Below are positions 22,141-32,503 of a stretch of DNA of 64,000 bases, in pieces. The DNA is from Hericium rajendrae (lineage: Eukaryota > Basidiomycota > Agaricomycetes > Russulales > Hericiaceae): NCBI GenBank assembly GCA_033439255.1, contig CM065883.1, positions 992,001 to 1,056,000 of the forward strand, given 5' to 3'. The notes under the pieces were generated by a model. The model was not told the DNA's origin. It made no database searches and worked only from the letters and a program-made list of their open reading frames with translations. Both the position numbers and the translations under genes were made by a program. Numbering within the stretch: the stretch's first letter is position 1; every line of letters starts with the position of its first letter.

Positions 22141-24108
22141 GTCTGTGGTCTTATTAATAATAACTCGAAAAATAACCCCCGTGCACACAAGAGGCTATGG
22201 AAAGATTTGCCTCGACTGGTCATCAAGCTGGCTCTGGGCACATTTCTGCCTCTGAATTGCTACGACTAATGACTTTCTTCACACCACTAATTATTGAGCT
22301 ACGGAAAGTGATTGTATTACATGTAAATTATGCCCCGAGCACAGTACCATGCCCTGTCGAGTGATTGCTGCATCACCATAGGGCACCGAGTTGTGTGTTT
22401 TCATGATGCTGCTGCATACATTTGCGAAAATGGGCATGTCCACAAGCTGAATCACGAAAGTCTGAAATATACTGCATGCACGGCAATGCAGCAGACAGGA
22501 TCTGACTGGCCATGTGGTGCTATGCCGTGCCATCGGGGCTCGGGCGGGACATACGGCAATACACCCGGGGACACTGCACTTTTGCGACAGGAGCACGATG
22601 ATATTGCTGTCGGGGTTAGTTGCGAAGCGCAATTTGCGCACGACATACGACCCGGACAATGGGGAACCTAAATATTTAACATGCGAGTGTGGGGTTCATT
22701 AGCTAGTATGGTTAGCAGACTTACCTTTTCATATTACTGAGACACTTATTCCCGCACCGGCGACGTACCCATCAGCATAGTTGAGGTGCACACGCCCGTC
22801 GCAAAATTGTTGCACGACCGCGGTGTTCATCGCGTGTTCTCCCTTGCGAGTCGACCGTCTTTGCGGGGCCGGCGACTGCCGCTAGAGGACGCGGGATCTC
22901 CCGCTAGAGGATCCGGGCATTTCCGCTAGAGGCTACAGACACCAGTAGCGTGCCGAATTTCTGGAGACATGTCTCGAGGGTTTCACAAACATTATTGTAG
23001 ATGTGATGAAGTGTAGCTATCCTCTGTACCACTCCAACAGGTAGCGGCTCATAGCTAGTCACGGTTGCATGTGTTACAGCACCATAAACTTCAGGCAAAC
23101 GCCGTGGCGTTATAGTTTATCCTATACAGCAGATATACAGTACATAATCATGGCGAAGAACAGTAAAGCGAACAAGCGCAGGCTGGCGATGTTATTCAGC
23201 GCTTTGGCCCCCCGAGTCAGTGGGCACATGCTTCCGGCGAAGACCATGGATAGACTTCATCGATGATCACAAAGGACGTCCCAAAGGCCCATTATGCAGC
23301 AGCCGTGCCTCCTTGACCGCGAAGAATTCCAGCACATGATCAGATCTCGACGTTACCCCGGAAATCGATACTGTGCTACTAGCATGCTGCGGGCCAAGAT
23401 GGAGGCGATGGCCAGGATGGAGAAGCCCTGAACTGCGCGAGGCGATGAGGAAAGATCCGGGTGATACTATTGAGAGGCCGAAGGACAAGGGGGGCCAAGA
23501 TGATGACAACATCGGGCCTATTTGGCTGAAAATATATACGTGAACAGGTGGTGCTGACGACAATTGCCGGAGGAGACGGTTGCAGAAGGGATGCGTAAGG
23601 GGAACGCAGCAGCGGCAGAGGTCCGGAGGAAGAATTACGTAATAGGTTGAAAAAAGGAAGTGGTGGGAGGAATTGCGGTTGTTCCTCCTCCCCTCAAGGA
23701 TCGACCTCTGTCGGTTCATCGTCGCCTAGTTTTCGCCTGCGTCGTCAACGACATCGACGACATCGACAAGAGAGGCCTTTTCCTGCTCCCCTCCCCTCCC
23801 CTCTCTCCCTTTCTCTCTCACACTCGTGGTCTCCGGGTTCTTACGCCTGATTACCCCCTTGTCTACTCAGAGAGACCCAAAAGGCACGCCTTCGTTGTGC
23901 GTCTGCCATCCAACAACACTACCTCCGCGCTCTGTTCTTTCTCCCCTTCTGTTCTCTTGTCTTTCTTACGACTTTTATCACGACCTTTTGCTTCCTTTCC
24001 TCCTCCGCCTGAGCCACTCCTCCCCAGCGGCTCCTTAGACCAGAGGTTCGCATCGTCCGCACTCAGTGCTGCCGGTGTCAATCCCTGTATCCTCGCTTCA
24101 GAGTGCAG
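22141..24108. other. Large intergenic region upstream of two divergent genes
   Basis: About 2 kb holding the Far11 and cyclin-like promoters. A 22-bp tandem repeat lies at 22879-22944 (separate entry). From about 23780 to 24030 the + strand is strongly pyrimidine-rich (CTCCCCTCCCC, TCTCTCCCTTTCTCTC), typical of a fungal core promoter/5'UTR of the cyclin-like gene. Short ORFs here (for example 23069-23266 and 23267-23719 minus) have no recognisable product. Confidence 0.5.
22879..22944. repeat. 22-bp tandem direct repeat, three units
   Basis: The decamer CCGCTAGAGG starts at 22879, 22901 and 22923, exactly 22 bp apart. Units one and two also share a GGGATC/CCGGG-like middle; unit three diverges after the decamer. 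The identical spacing, about two helical turns, is directly visible. It could be a protein-binding array for either flanking promoter or simple replication slippage. Confidence 0.75.
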
Positions 24109-26628
24109 ATGCCAGTCCCTGTTCCTCGACAACTCAAAGCTCCAGCTCATCCCGTCATCAAACCCGCCGGCCAATCTGGCGACCGTGGCCACGCCCAGCT
24201 TTCTGTCTTTCACAACCTGACTCACACTCTCCCTCTTCCTCCTCCGGGTCCGCCCCCGTCCTTCGGGACCCGTGAGGAGTGGATCAGCTCTCTGCCATCC
24301 TGGCGTCGTAACAAGCCTCGCCGGATCTGGGAGGAGGACGATACCCACGTTGCCGAGGCTCAGGATTTTCATCGAAGGTTGGCGGACGCGGACAACGCGC
24401 CCGTTATTAAAGGAGAGCGCGCGCAAGCGTGCGTTCCGCCCGCTCTGACATTCATGGCTGAACCGGTTCCCGCGGCATTGCCGAGGAGCCAGCAGCCGTT
24501 TGAGTGCGAGGAGGATGCGGACGATGAGATGAGTTTTTCTATTGACTACGACATCGAGAGCCAGTGGAGCGGACACTCCCCCGACACCCAGGAAGGCGTC
24601 GGCATGGAGGCTGAGCCGAGTCATGGCACGGGTTCATTCCAGTTCTCGGGATCCGTCAACGACCATGACATGTATGATGAAGACCAGCAGATGTATGAAC
24701 GTGGCGCATTCACGCCGGTTTTCGAAGAACCGTCTCCCGAGCTCGCCGTCGCCGACGGGGACCCTGCATCAAGCCCGATCGGACCCATGACACCATTCGG
24801 CGATTTCGTGGACCGCGTCGTAGCAACAGCCCAGACTTGCGGCAATGTACGGATCCACACGTCTCAAGTTCCCGGATTCCATGTCAACTCGGCATTGTAC
24901 GGACAGGTTTCGGATGTTCGGCAGCGTTCGCCACCTCAGCAATATCGCGACTTCGAACAGGTATCTCAGGCCGACCCCGCGCCCGCTTTCGACTCTTGCG
25001 GCGCGCCGTCTAGCACGACTTCGTACAAGAAACTCGCAGATCCCCTTTCGGAGTGGGTGGCATCATATATCTGGAAGGCATGCACGACAGGCATGAGCCT
25101 GCCGGACTTCTACGCCCCCTCTTCGTGAGTGATGTCTTTTCTTGGACGGCATCAATATCTGACCTATACATGTTCGTAGACCTGCCCCTCGACAGTACTC
25201 CTCAGCCCCGCCGTCCTACCTGGCCAACTCTATTCGCTCTTTGCTGATGTCGACGCTTCTACAGCCATCCGCCGTTCTTCTAGCAGTCTGGTACATCATC
25301 CGTCTTCCCGTCTCTTTTGCACCTGTTGGATTGGGTCCGGAGTGTGTGAAGGAATTGGAATTCCGCGCTGAGTTGCTTGGCCTCGACGAGTGGCAGGGAG
25401 GATCAGATAGAGAAGCCATCGAACGTCACGCGCCATTTCGTCTTGTTTTGCTTGGCTGCATGCTGGCCAACAAGTGGTTGGACGACCATACTTTCTCGAA
25501 CAAGACTTGGTAGGTTCAGATTGTGTCAGATTGTTTTTCCTATCAGGCTGACTCGCTTCGCCCAGGCACACCATTTCAGGCGTTCCCATCCAATCCCTCA
25601 ACAGGTTGGAGTACCTGGCTCTGGCTATGTTCTCTCACCAGTTGTCTGTTCCCGCGCACATCTGGAACCAGTGGCTTGAACATCTCTTATCCTACCATAT
25701 GACACTCTCGTCATCCCGTCCCCAGCCTATCTCTCGTCCGTCAGCAAACCCGCATTCCGTGGTGAGAAAAGCCATCGAGGAATTGATCGAAGTGTCAAAC
25801 ACGAGCAACATGCCGCCAGCATGCAACGACCGCTGTGCGTCCAAGCCGGCTCCTCAGCCTGTCTTCCTTGGTCTGGAAGAAAGGCAGCGCCAGCGCATGG
25901 GCCGGTCTTCATTTGAGATGTCTGCAGATGGCTTGGAGATCGACTTGGACGAGGACGGTCCGTTGCGCGAAGAATACATGCCGAGACGTCGCGTTAGTCG
26001 GGGAGGGTCAGTACGTGATACGCAGGGCGATGGCTCTGGCAACTACCTTCAGCGGAAGAACTGTGATTGGGAGCGGATGGCTATAGGTGATCGAACGTTG
26101 CCCCCTCCGGCAAAATGGAGTCCTGCCGCTGATGAGCCCATCATGCGTGATGGAGGTAGGGCCCAGGGGCAATATGTGGCCGTACGACCTCTCATGCTCC
26201 CGCCTCCGGCACCATTGCTGGCACCATTGCAGTCCTTCTCCGCCATGCCGAACGGTGGCTATGCGGGTTGGAACGCTGGGGGTGGTTTCTTCCCACCCCC
26301 TTCTATGAAATATCAGCTGCCTTCTATCTCTGCGCTACCCATGACTTATGACTACGGTCAATCGGCTCATCACTCTCGATCTGCATCTCTGTCTGTCGAC
26401 CATCAGTCTGCTCCGCAGCACATTGGCCACAGTCGAGCGCATTCTCAAACACACTTCGAGTACGCTTGCAGCGACCTCAGGATGACCTCTCAGAACATGC
26501 CTCCCCAGTTGTCTCACCCGGAACTGCATTGGACTGGCGCCGATCAGTACCGGTATGGGCCAGTTTATGGACCTCAGTTGGGACACGACTCTGGTCTTCA
26601 GTACCAACCAGCATGGATCAGGGCCTGA
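24109..26628 (+). CDS. Cyclin-like domain protein
   Basis: CDS join(24109..25124,25180..25509,25566..26628), about 802 residues, in frame. An N-terminal REEWISSLPSWRRNKPRRIWEED motif (about residue 57) begins a long acidic low-complexity region. The central helical domain (about 310-520) reads LADPLSEWVASYIWKACTTG, LLQPSAVLLAVWYIIRLPV, FRLVLLGCMLANKWLDDHTF, RLEYLALAMFSHQLSVPAHIW; LVLLGCMLANKWLDD is the helix-3 signature of Pho80/Pcl-like cyclins. The C-terminal 280 residues are Pro/Gly/His-rich and disordered. I infer a CDK partner, perhaps Pho80-like; no MRAIL motif is seen, so it differs from B-type cyclins. The start is the first ATG after an upstream stop in this frame; it lies downstream of a pyrimidine-rich leader. 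Confidence 0.7.
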
Positions 26629-27718
26629 CGCTCCACTTCGTAACCATTCCTCCTTGCCCTTCTTCAACGTACAGCTGCATCCAGGATTCTGCGATAGCTC
26701 TAATAATTCACGGCATTCGGCATTCGGCATAACACCCATGAACCGACTGGAGCCCCCAGCATTGGTGTCTAGACGGTTCCCTTCACTCGCTTTCTCGACT
26801 AATCCCTTTTCCGCCTTTCGCCTGCTGTCTTTCTATCACCGTCGCATTATATTTCTCCGCCGCATTATATTTCTTATTTGACCGCACCACCCATCGATGA
26901 CATATCCATCCTGTCCATAGCGGTCACTAGGCGCTTCATTTCACTTCAACGTCCCTGCATTTCTCGACATGTCATATTTATCTTCGCCATCTTCGGCCGA
27001 CCATAGGTTCTTGGTCAAGGCGGTCCACCAAGGTCGTCATTCGCCGAGTCTTTAGAAGGAGAATGAAGCGGAATACGGACATTTCCTCGAGCAGCGCGCG
27101 CTTTCGCGTGCACCTCGCTGTACGTATCGTGTCTCATAGGCTTCAGTCAGATTCGGTCTTTCCTACGTGTTCTTCCTTGCGCGCTCGGTATTGTGGTTTT
27201 CCCTACTAATACTCTCTTCATGTCACTTCGCTTTGGTAGTTTCCACATAGCGTTCGTCACGAAACCCACAAAAACACAGAAAAACACAAATTAACAAAAA
27301 CATCGCCTTTCATCTTACCTTTCCAGTCTTTGAATCACCGCCGTCTTTACTCGCCCCCTCTTGATTATCCACCGTACATCATTCGTATACGTGCCCCGGT
27401 AGCAGATTTTTCCTCGCTACTGTACAACACCGCGTTTGGTCTCTATGCGCCTCGTCCTAGTAGTTAGTAGTTGACATCCTGTGGGTGTTTTCTGACATGA
27501 CAATTGGACCCCTCCATGCCGTATATGTTGAGCGCGACGTGATAAGAACTGTGCATCGCAAACGTCCCATTCGTCTGATTGTGGATCACGAGAAAACACT
27601 GTAATTTGCGACTAACTGATACACAATCTATTACTTCGGCTACAACAGAATTCGGTTTCCGACTTCTTCTCTACTTTCTTCTTCTCTACTTTCTTCTTCT
27701 CTACTTCTTGCTCGCTCT
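26629..27718. other. Convergent intergenic, 1.1 kb
   Basis: Holds the 3' ends of the cyclin-like gene and UBA1. AC- and T-rich low-complexity stretches (for example ACACAGAAAAACACA around 27280) and a duplicated CGCATTATATTTCT at about 26840-26875. A 15-bp repeat sits next to the UBA1 stop (separate entry). No gene seen. Confidence 0.5.
27663..27706. repeat. 15-bp tandem repeat, about three units
   Basis: The unit CTTCTTCTCTACTTT starts at 27663, 27678 and 27693 (the last unit is incomplete). It lies just downstream of the UBA1 stop codon, so it is in that gene's 3'UTR, where the transcript would carry a purine-rich AAAGTAGAGAAGAAG array. Confidence 0.8.
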
Positions 27719-30700
27719 TTACTTGCGGACGACGAGGAAAGGCACCTGATGCAGTCGGACAGGTCAGCAAACGCTTGTGGTGATAAGTGCAGGGACACCG
27801 TACCTCGACATCTTCGCCCTCCTCGTCCGTGACCATGACCTCGACAATGAACTGCGTGACGTGGGGAGGGACAGGCTTCTTGCTGACGTACTCGACAAGC
27901 TGGCTGAACCTCATTGGCAAGCGTTCCTCGCTCTATATGAGATTGTAAGTATAATCGAAGTGCATTCATGACGCAGTACGAACCTTCTTCTTGCCGAGGA
28001 ACGAACTCCACAGCATGCTAACTCCCTGGCTGACCATAGTGACCTCGAGCTTGTGCACTTTGCGGAAGTGATCAACGATGTCTTTCAGCGTCGGGTCGTT
28101 GCTGAACACAAAGCGATCCCAGAGAGTCCACTCGGTGGTGCCGTACTTGTTCTTCGCAGCAGCAATAGGTTCAGAGAACCCGAAGAATGGCAGAGCGAGA
28201 TTGATGAATCCATTCTTGTAGTCCTCTAGCTTGTTCTTTCCGTCGATGATCTGTTTATGAAACAGGTTAAGCGAAGCCTCACTAACGGAGTCGTGCACTT
28301 TTACCTTGTAGAGCTCCAGGCAGACCAGCCCCACGACAAGTGATGTGGTTGTCGCAATGGCAGGGATGATCTTGCCCGCAATCTGCTTCGTAGTGAGGCG
28401 ATCGGCGGGGTTGATGCTGTAGTTCATGGCGCGCAGGTTGGACGCTGCTGTGATGAAGTCGATGTGGTGGTTCGAGTCGTCGTCCTTCTCAAATTCAACG
28501 GGATTCAAGCGGTAGCCTGCAAGGGAAGATGGCGGAGGCAGCTGCTTGACCAGCTCAATAGGATCGGTAGAGTCTATATATGCACGAAATTCAGATTGAG
28601 GAGATGATTGGATTGTGAACACGGGCGTACCAAGGTTGCTCTCCGTTGGCTCACTGTCGCTGATTTGAACTTTGACGCCGCTCTTGGGAGTGAACTCCGG
28701 CACAAGGACCGAATCGGCCACCTTCTTGAATACTGCTGGGTCTGTCTCACCACGCAAGCCGTAGTTGAATGCGTGAAGGTTTGCGGCAGCGATAATGTAG
28801 CCGAGATGGGTGGGCTGGATGGACCGTCACACACGTGAGGTGGTATACGCATGCAGCAACGCAAAATACTCACATCATTAGAATCGAAGGTCAAAGGCTC
28901 CGGTGCACGCTTCGGCCCACTCCAGAAAGGCTGACCAGTGCTGGTGGTGGCGTCTTTCGGCAAACTGAACAGGAGCTGACGGATCGCGTTGTTATATTTC
29001 TCCTCGAACTGGAGACGCGCCCACACAATGCATTCCTCGAAGGTAATGGGCTTGTTCGTCACGAGGTAAGACACGATCTGCTCAATTTGTTCCTTATGCT
29101 GGCCGGAATATTTCATCGTGTTCTCGAGGAAGCTAGGGTCCGTTAGATATGAGTTAACGGATTGTGCAGGCTTGACGAAGAGATTGTCGAATTCTTGTCG
29201 ACTCCACTACGATACAGGCGTAAGAATCAATCGAATAGGACGAGGATGAGACTAACCTCTATGGTATGAGCAATGGCATTGGGGAAGTTCTTGACCGTGC
29301 ATGAAGGGGTCTCCTTTTCAGGAGGATCTTGCGACGACGCATAAGACTCAGTGAGGTGCGGGATGATGACCTGCGTATTCCCTTTCGTCCCTAAGGTTCC
29401 CGATTCCAACAAAGGCTTTTCGAAGAAAACGCATCGCTGGTCCATATATAAACCTTGAAAGGAAGAGTGAGTAGAAAGATAAGATGTTCACAGGCTGAGA
29501 GCTTACGAGCTTTGATGTTGTCAAGAGCATTAGTAACGCCGTCGATATCCTTGAAAAACTCCTCTCCGTAGACGTCTGCAAAGGAGATTAGTCGACGAAA
29601 CTTTGCTGAAACGACGATACGTACTTTCTGTGTCTGGTCCAACGGGCTCCTGCTTGCTCTGAATGTGACCCTTCAAATCTGGGTTCATCTCCGAAACCGC
29701 AGCGGCAGCAACTTCAGCCTTGAACTTCCCCAAGTCCTTCGGTCGGAAGAGGAACTGTCGATTGAGGTTACTCTTCTCGATGGTGTCCAAGTCGGTGACA
29801 TGAATGACTCCTTTCGGACCCGCACCGAGACCCATCATACTCCAGCTCTTCAGCATCTCACATCCAATCGCACCGGCGCCCACCAGGAACTGGCGATGAT
29901 TCGCAATGTTTTCCTGGAACTTCTTGCCGAAGACAGCGATCTGGCCGTCATATCGAGACCCACTAGGCTGACAGTCTTGCTCGCTGGGAAGCTCTGAGGG
30001 TAACGACTCGAGGAGTCGAAGTACAAGTGTTGGATCGTAGGATGGAACTTCGCGGAGCAAGCTTTCAACACTTCCTGAGCAACAAAGCCACCCAGTACTG
30101 CCACCATGGGCGAAAGGTTCCCTACGGCCTGGTACGACAGCTCTGTCAGGACCTTCTCATCGGCATCGGCATCGATCTTTTTGGCTAATGAGACCACAGC
30201 AGTAGCATCTTCGGCGTTCCTGGGACGAGGTGCGCGCTGATTCTGTGCTTTGAATTGCCAGAGAGCCTGGAAGCCAGCATGAAGTGTGGCAGGACGATCG
30301 AACTTGACAAAGTCGGTGATGAAACACTCAGGACTCTTCAGCGACTCGCGAAGTGAGTGCTATCCATGGCGTTAATGATTTCTATGCATATAATTGAACG
30401 AAAGGACATACGAATTTCAGGATTTTCGGCATCTTCACTTGCGTGAAAATTCCACCCGACTTGTAGTCGCCGAGTCCAGTGGTATCACCAATGCTGAACG
30501 TGTATGGGCCCTTGACTGTAACCTTGCGAGGCTCACACGCGTTCAACTCCTCCATTCCTTGCACTTCCGAAAACGTAACGTAATCGCCATCTTCCAAACC
30601 ATGTCTGGTCTCATCCAGGCAAGTAACAAGACCTTCTTTGTCCTGCACAAACGCTCGTCAACTTGATCCCGAGTCGATGATTGCATTAAGTTACCTTGTC

Positions 30701-31609
30701 GACCGAGACAATCATACCAGTTAACGGTTGCTCCCCCGTAGGATCGACGCAGGTAAATTTGGGGCCAAAATCGTTGAAAGCGGATCTGATGGCATGTGTT
30801 ATAATCAAGACATGAGAGGAGAAAAAGACCGACGAACCCAAAGAGACCTCGTGTCTCGGTTGCGATGAAGTACACGCCATTCTTGTGGGTCCAGTCGTTG
30901 ATTTCCAATTGCTTTTCAAGCGACTGATTGACGAGGACAACAACCTAGTGAACGATGAATGAGTAAATTCAAACAGAGGTCATTCAAATATGACGGACCT
31001 GGAAATCTTTGATAAGGCCTACGTTTACGGGTGTCCCCGCAACGCCGCCCAGGTTTCGCACAGGAACATAAGCGTTCAGCTCTGCAAGACGTTTGTGTGT
31101 CGCCTCTGCGCGAGGCTTTCCGACATCATCTTCGCGTAGGAAAAACTACAGAAAACGCGTCATTATAAAGCAAGATGGGCAGAAGAAGAACAACGCACCT
31201 GGCTACTGAGATCCTGGATACGGACGGGTTCGGGGTCGAAAAGCGTTACGGACTTCACACCGGCAAGAACAATGTTCTTTGCTGGAAAAAGCTTGAATAC
31301 ACGCTACACGGCTAATATAGCAAGGACATACCAATCTCAACACCCAACCCTTCCAGACCCACGATCAAGACATTAGATGCGGCCATCCGCTTCATTGCTA
31401 TAACAGAATGAGATCTTTGGATCAAACACCTTCCTAGTCTGCTCACCTTCATGCCCTAGGACATAACTATAGTTTTGAAAGGAAAGGCGTGAATATTTCA
31501 GAGTATGTAGAACAGAAAAGAATGCGACTTGCAGTTGGCGGGAGTACAGGCCCTCATCGATCGTATCTTCGTCGACTTCCATGGGGACGTTTAATTGAAT
31601 TGAACCCAT
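27719..31609 (-). CDS. UBA1: Ubiquitin-activating enzyme E1
   Basis: Activates ubiquitin with ATP, forming an adenylate and then a thioester; cytosol and nucleus. Start ATG 31609, stop 27721-27719. N-terminus [20 protein letters not shown], then [16 protein letters not shown] (inactive adenylation half), QDLSSQF, and active adenylation half [13 protein letters not shown] (near 29860) with [17 protein letters not shown]. Catalytic cysteine: [18 protein letters not shown], Cys codon 29301-29299. Later [40 protein letters not shown] and the ubiquitin-fold domain ending [22 protein letters not shown]. About 1010 residues expected, split by more than ten short introns. Intron 1 (31532-31467) uses a GC donor (CT|GCAAGT); without it the frame breaks and the conserved SRQLYVLGHEA is lost. 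Exon 2 is only 20 nt (31466-31447). Confidence 0.96.
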
Positions 31610-32503
31610 TGCTTTCGAGATTCGTAATGCAACGTCAAAGTTCTATGTGTTGAAGGGGAAAAGTACACGTCGATATGGGTGGTAATAGTACAGTTATATG
31701 AGAGTGCAGGCCAGTCCTGGACTCGACGCGTACTCTCCGTCATTCTACAGAGCTGACTAACCTGCCTCTTTTGGTAGGCCTCGTAATCGAGTTCAGTCTG
31801 CTGCGTTCTTCTTGAAATTTCTTCTCTGTAGCTCCAACCAAATCGTGCAAATTTGAAAGTACATTTGGTCATGCAGGTTCGCCAAATTACATAAAGAGCA
31901 GAAAGAGAGACAAAAAGTAGAATTTACGCATACATACGTAGTAGAAACCTCGCACAAGAGCATCGGGCTCTCGCCTATGATGACGTCAAGTAACCTCGGC
32001 CGTTAAACCTCTGCTGGCCGAGGGAACACAAGGTTGCCCGAGGGATAGCTAGATAGCTCGTAAGTTATGTTAGACAACAGCTAGGAGTAAGAGGACGAAT
32101 AGGGCCTGCGCAAGAAAAGTAAATATCCACCCAACTCTGTAGCGCAATGCAAACATTGCAAAAACGATGTCGAAACCATCCGGAAGACGCACCACGTTCA
32201 CTGCATGCGCAAGTAATCCTAGTCCCAATAAGAAACTAATATACGTATCGGCATCAGTGCATACCTGACGGGCATTGCAGGGAACAGGAACAGTACCACT
32301 TCAGACTTATTATAAATGCACGGAGCACATAGATTTGGAGTCGCCCACGAAATGGCAATATATAGGGTGACCGCCCACGAAATTCCTTCTGATTATTGCA
32401 AAAAAGGGAGACGCTATATTATAACAAGACGCTTACAAGAATGGTTCGCCAACGAAAGTATTCCTGAATGGCAAAGGGTAGTCGTATATGCAGATTACAC
32501 ACA
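31610..32503. other. Intergenic, 0.9 kb, upstream of UBA1
   Basis: 5' flank of UBA1 and 3' flank of cactin. It contains a perfect TGACGTCA palindrome (separate entry) and a local inverted match CCTCGGCC/GGCCGAGG around 31995-32025 that could form a hairpin. No gene family recognised. Confidence 0.5.
31981..31988. promoter_or_regulatory. CRE/ATF-type palindrome TGACGTCA
   Basis: Perfect octamer bound by ATF/CREB bZIP factors, 372 bp upstream of the UBA1 start codon. A single 8-mer is expected by chance about once per 65 kb, so the functional link is only inference. Confidence 0.3.

Noticed and set aside
23267-23719. Minus-strand frame of 150 codons between Far11 and the cyclin-like gene
   Set aside because: Ser/Pro/Leu-rich with no conserved motif, no introns and no neighbouring gene signal; likely chance.
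23863-24624. Minus-strand open frame of 253 codons opposite the cyclin-like gene start
   Set aside because: It lies antisense to the pyrimidine-rich leader and first exon; its Arg/Gly-rich content mirrors the coding strand and has no start context, domain or intron.
27612-27920. Frame with VEKKKVEKKK repeats near the UBA1 end
   Set aside because: It is the 15-bp 3'UTR repeat read in one frame; UBA1 itself stops at 27719 in the correct frame.
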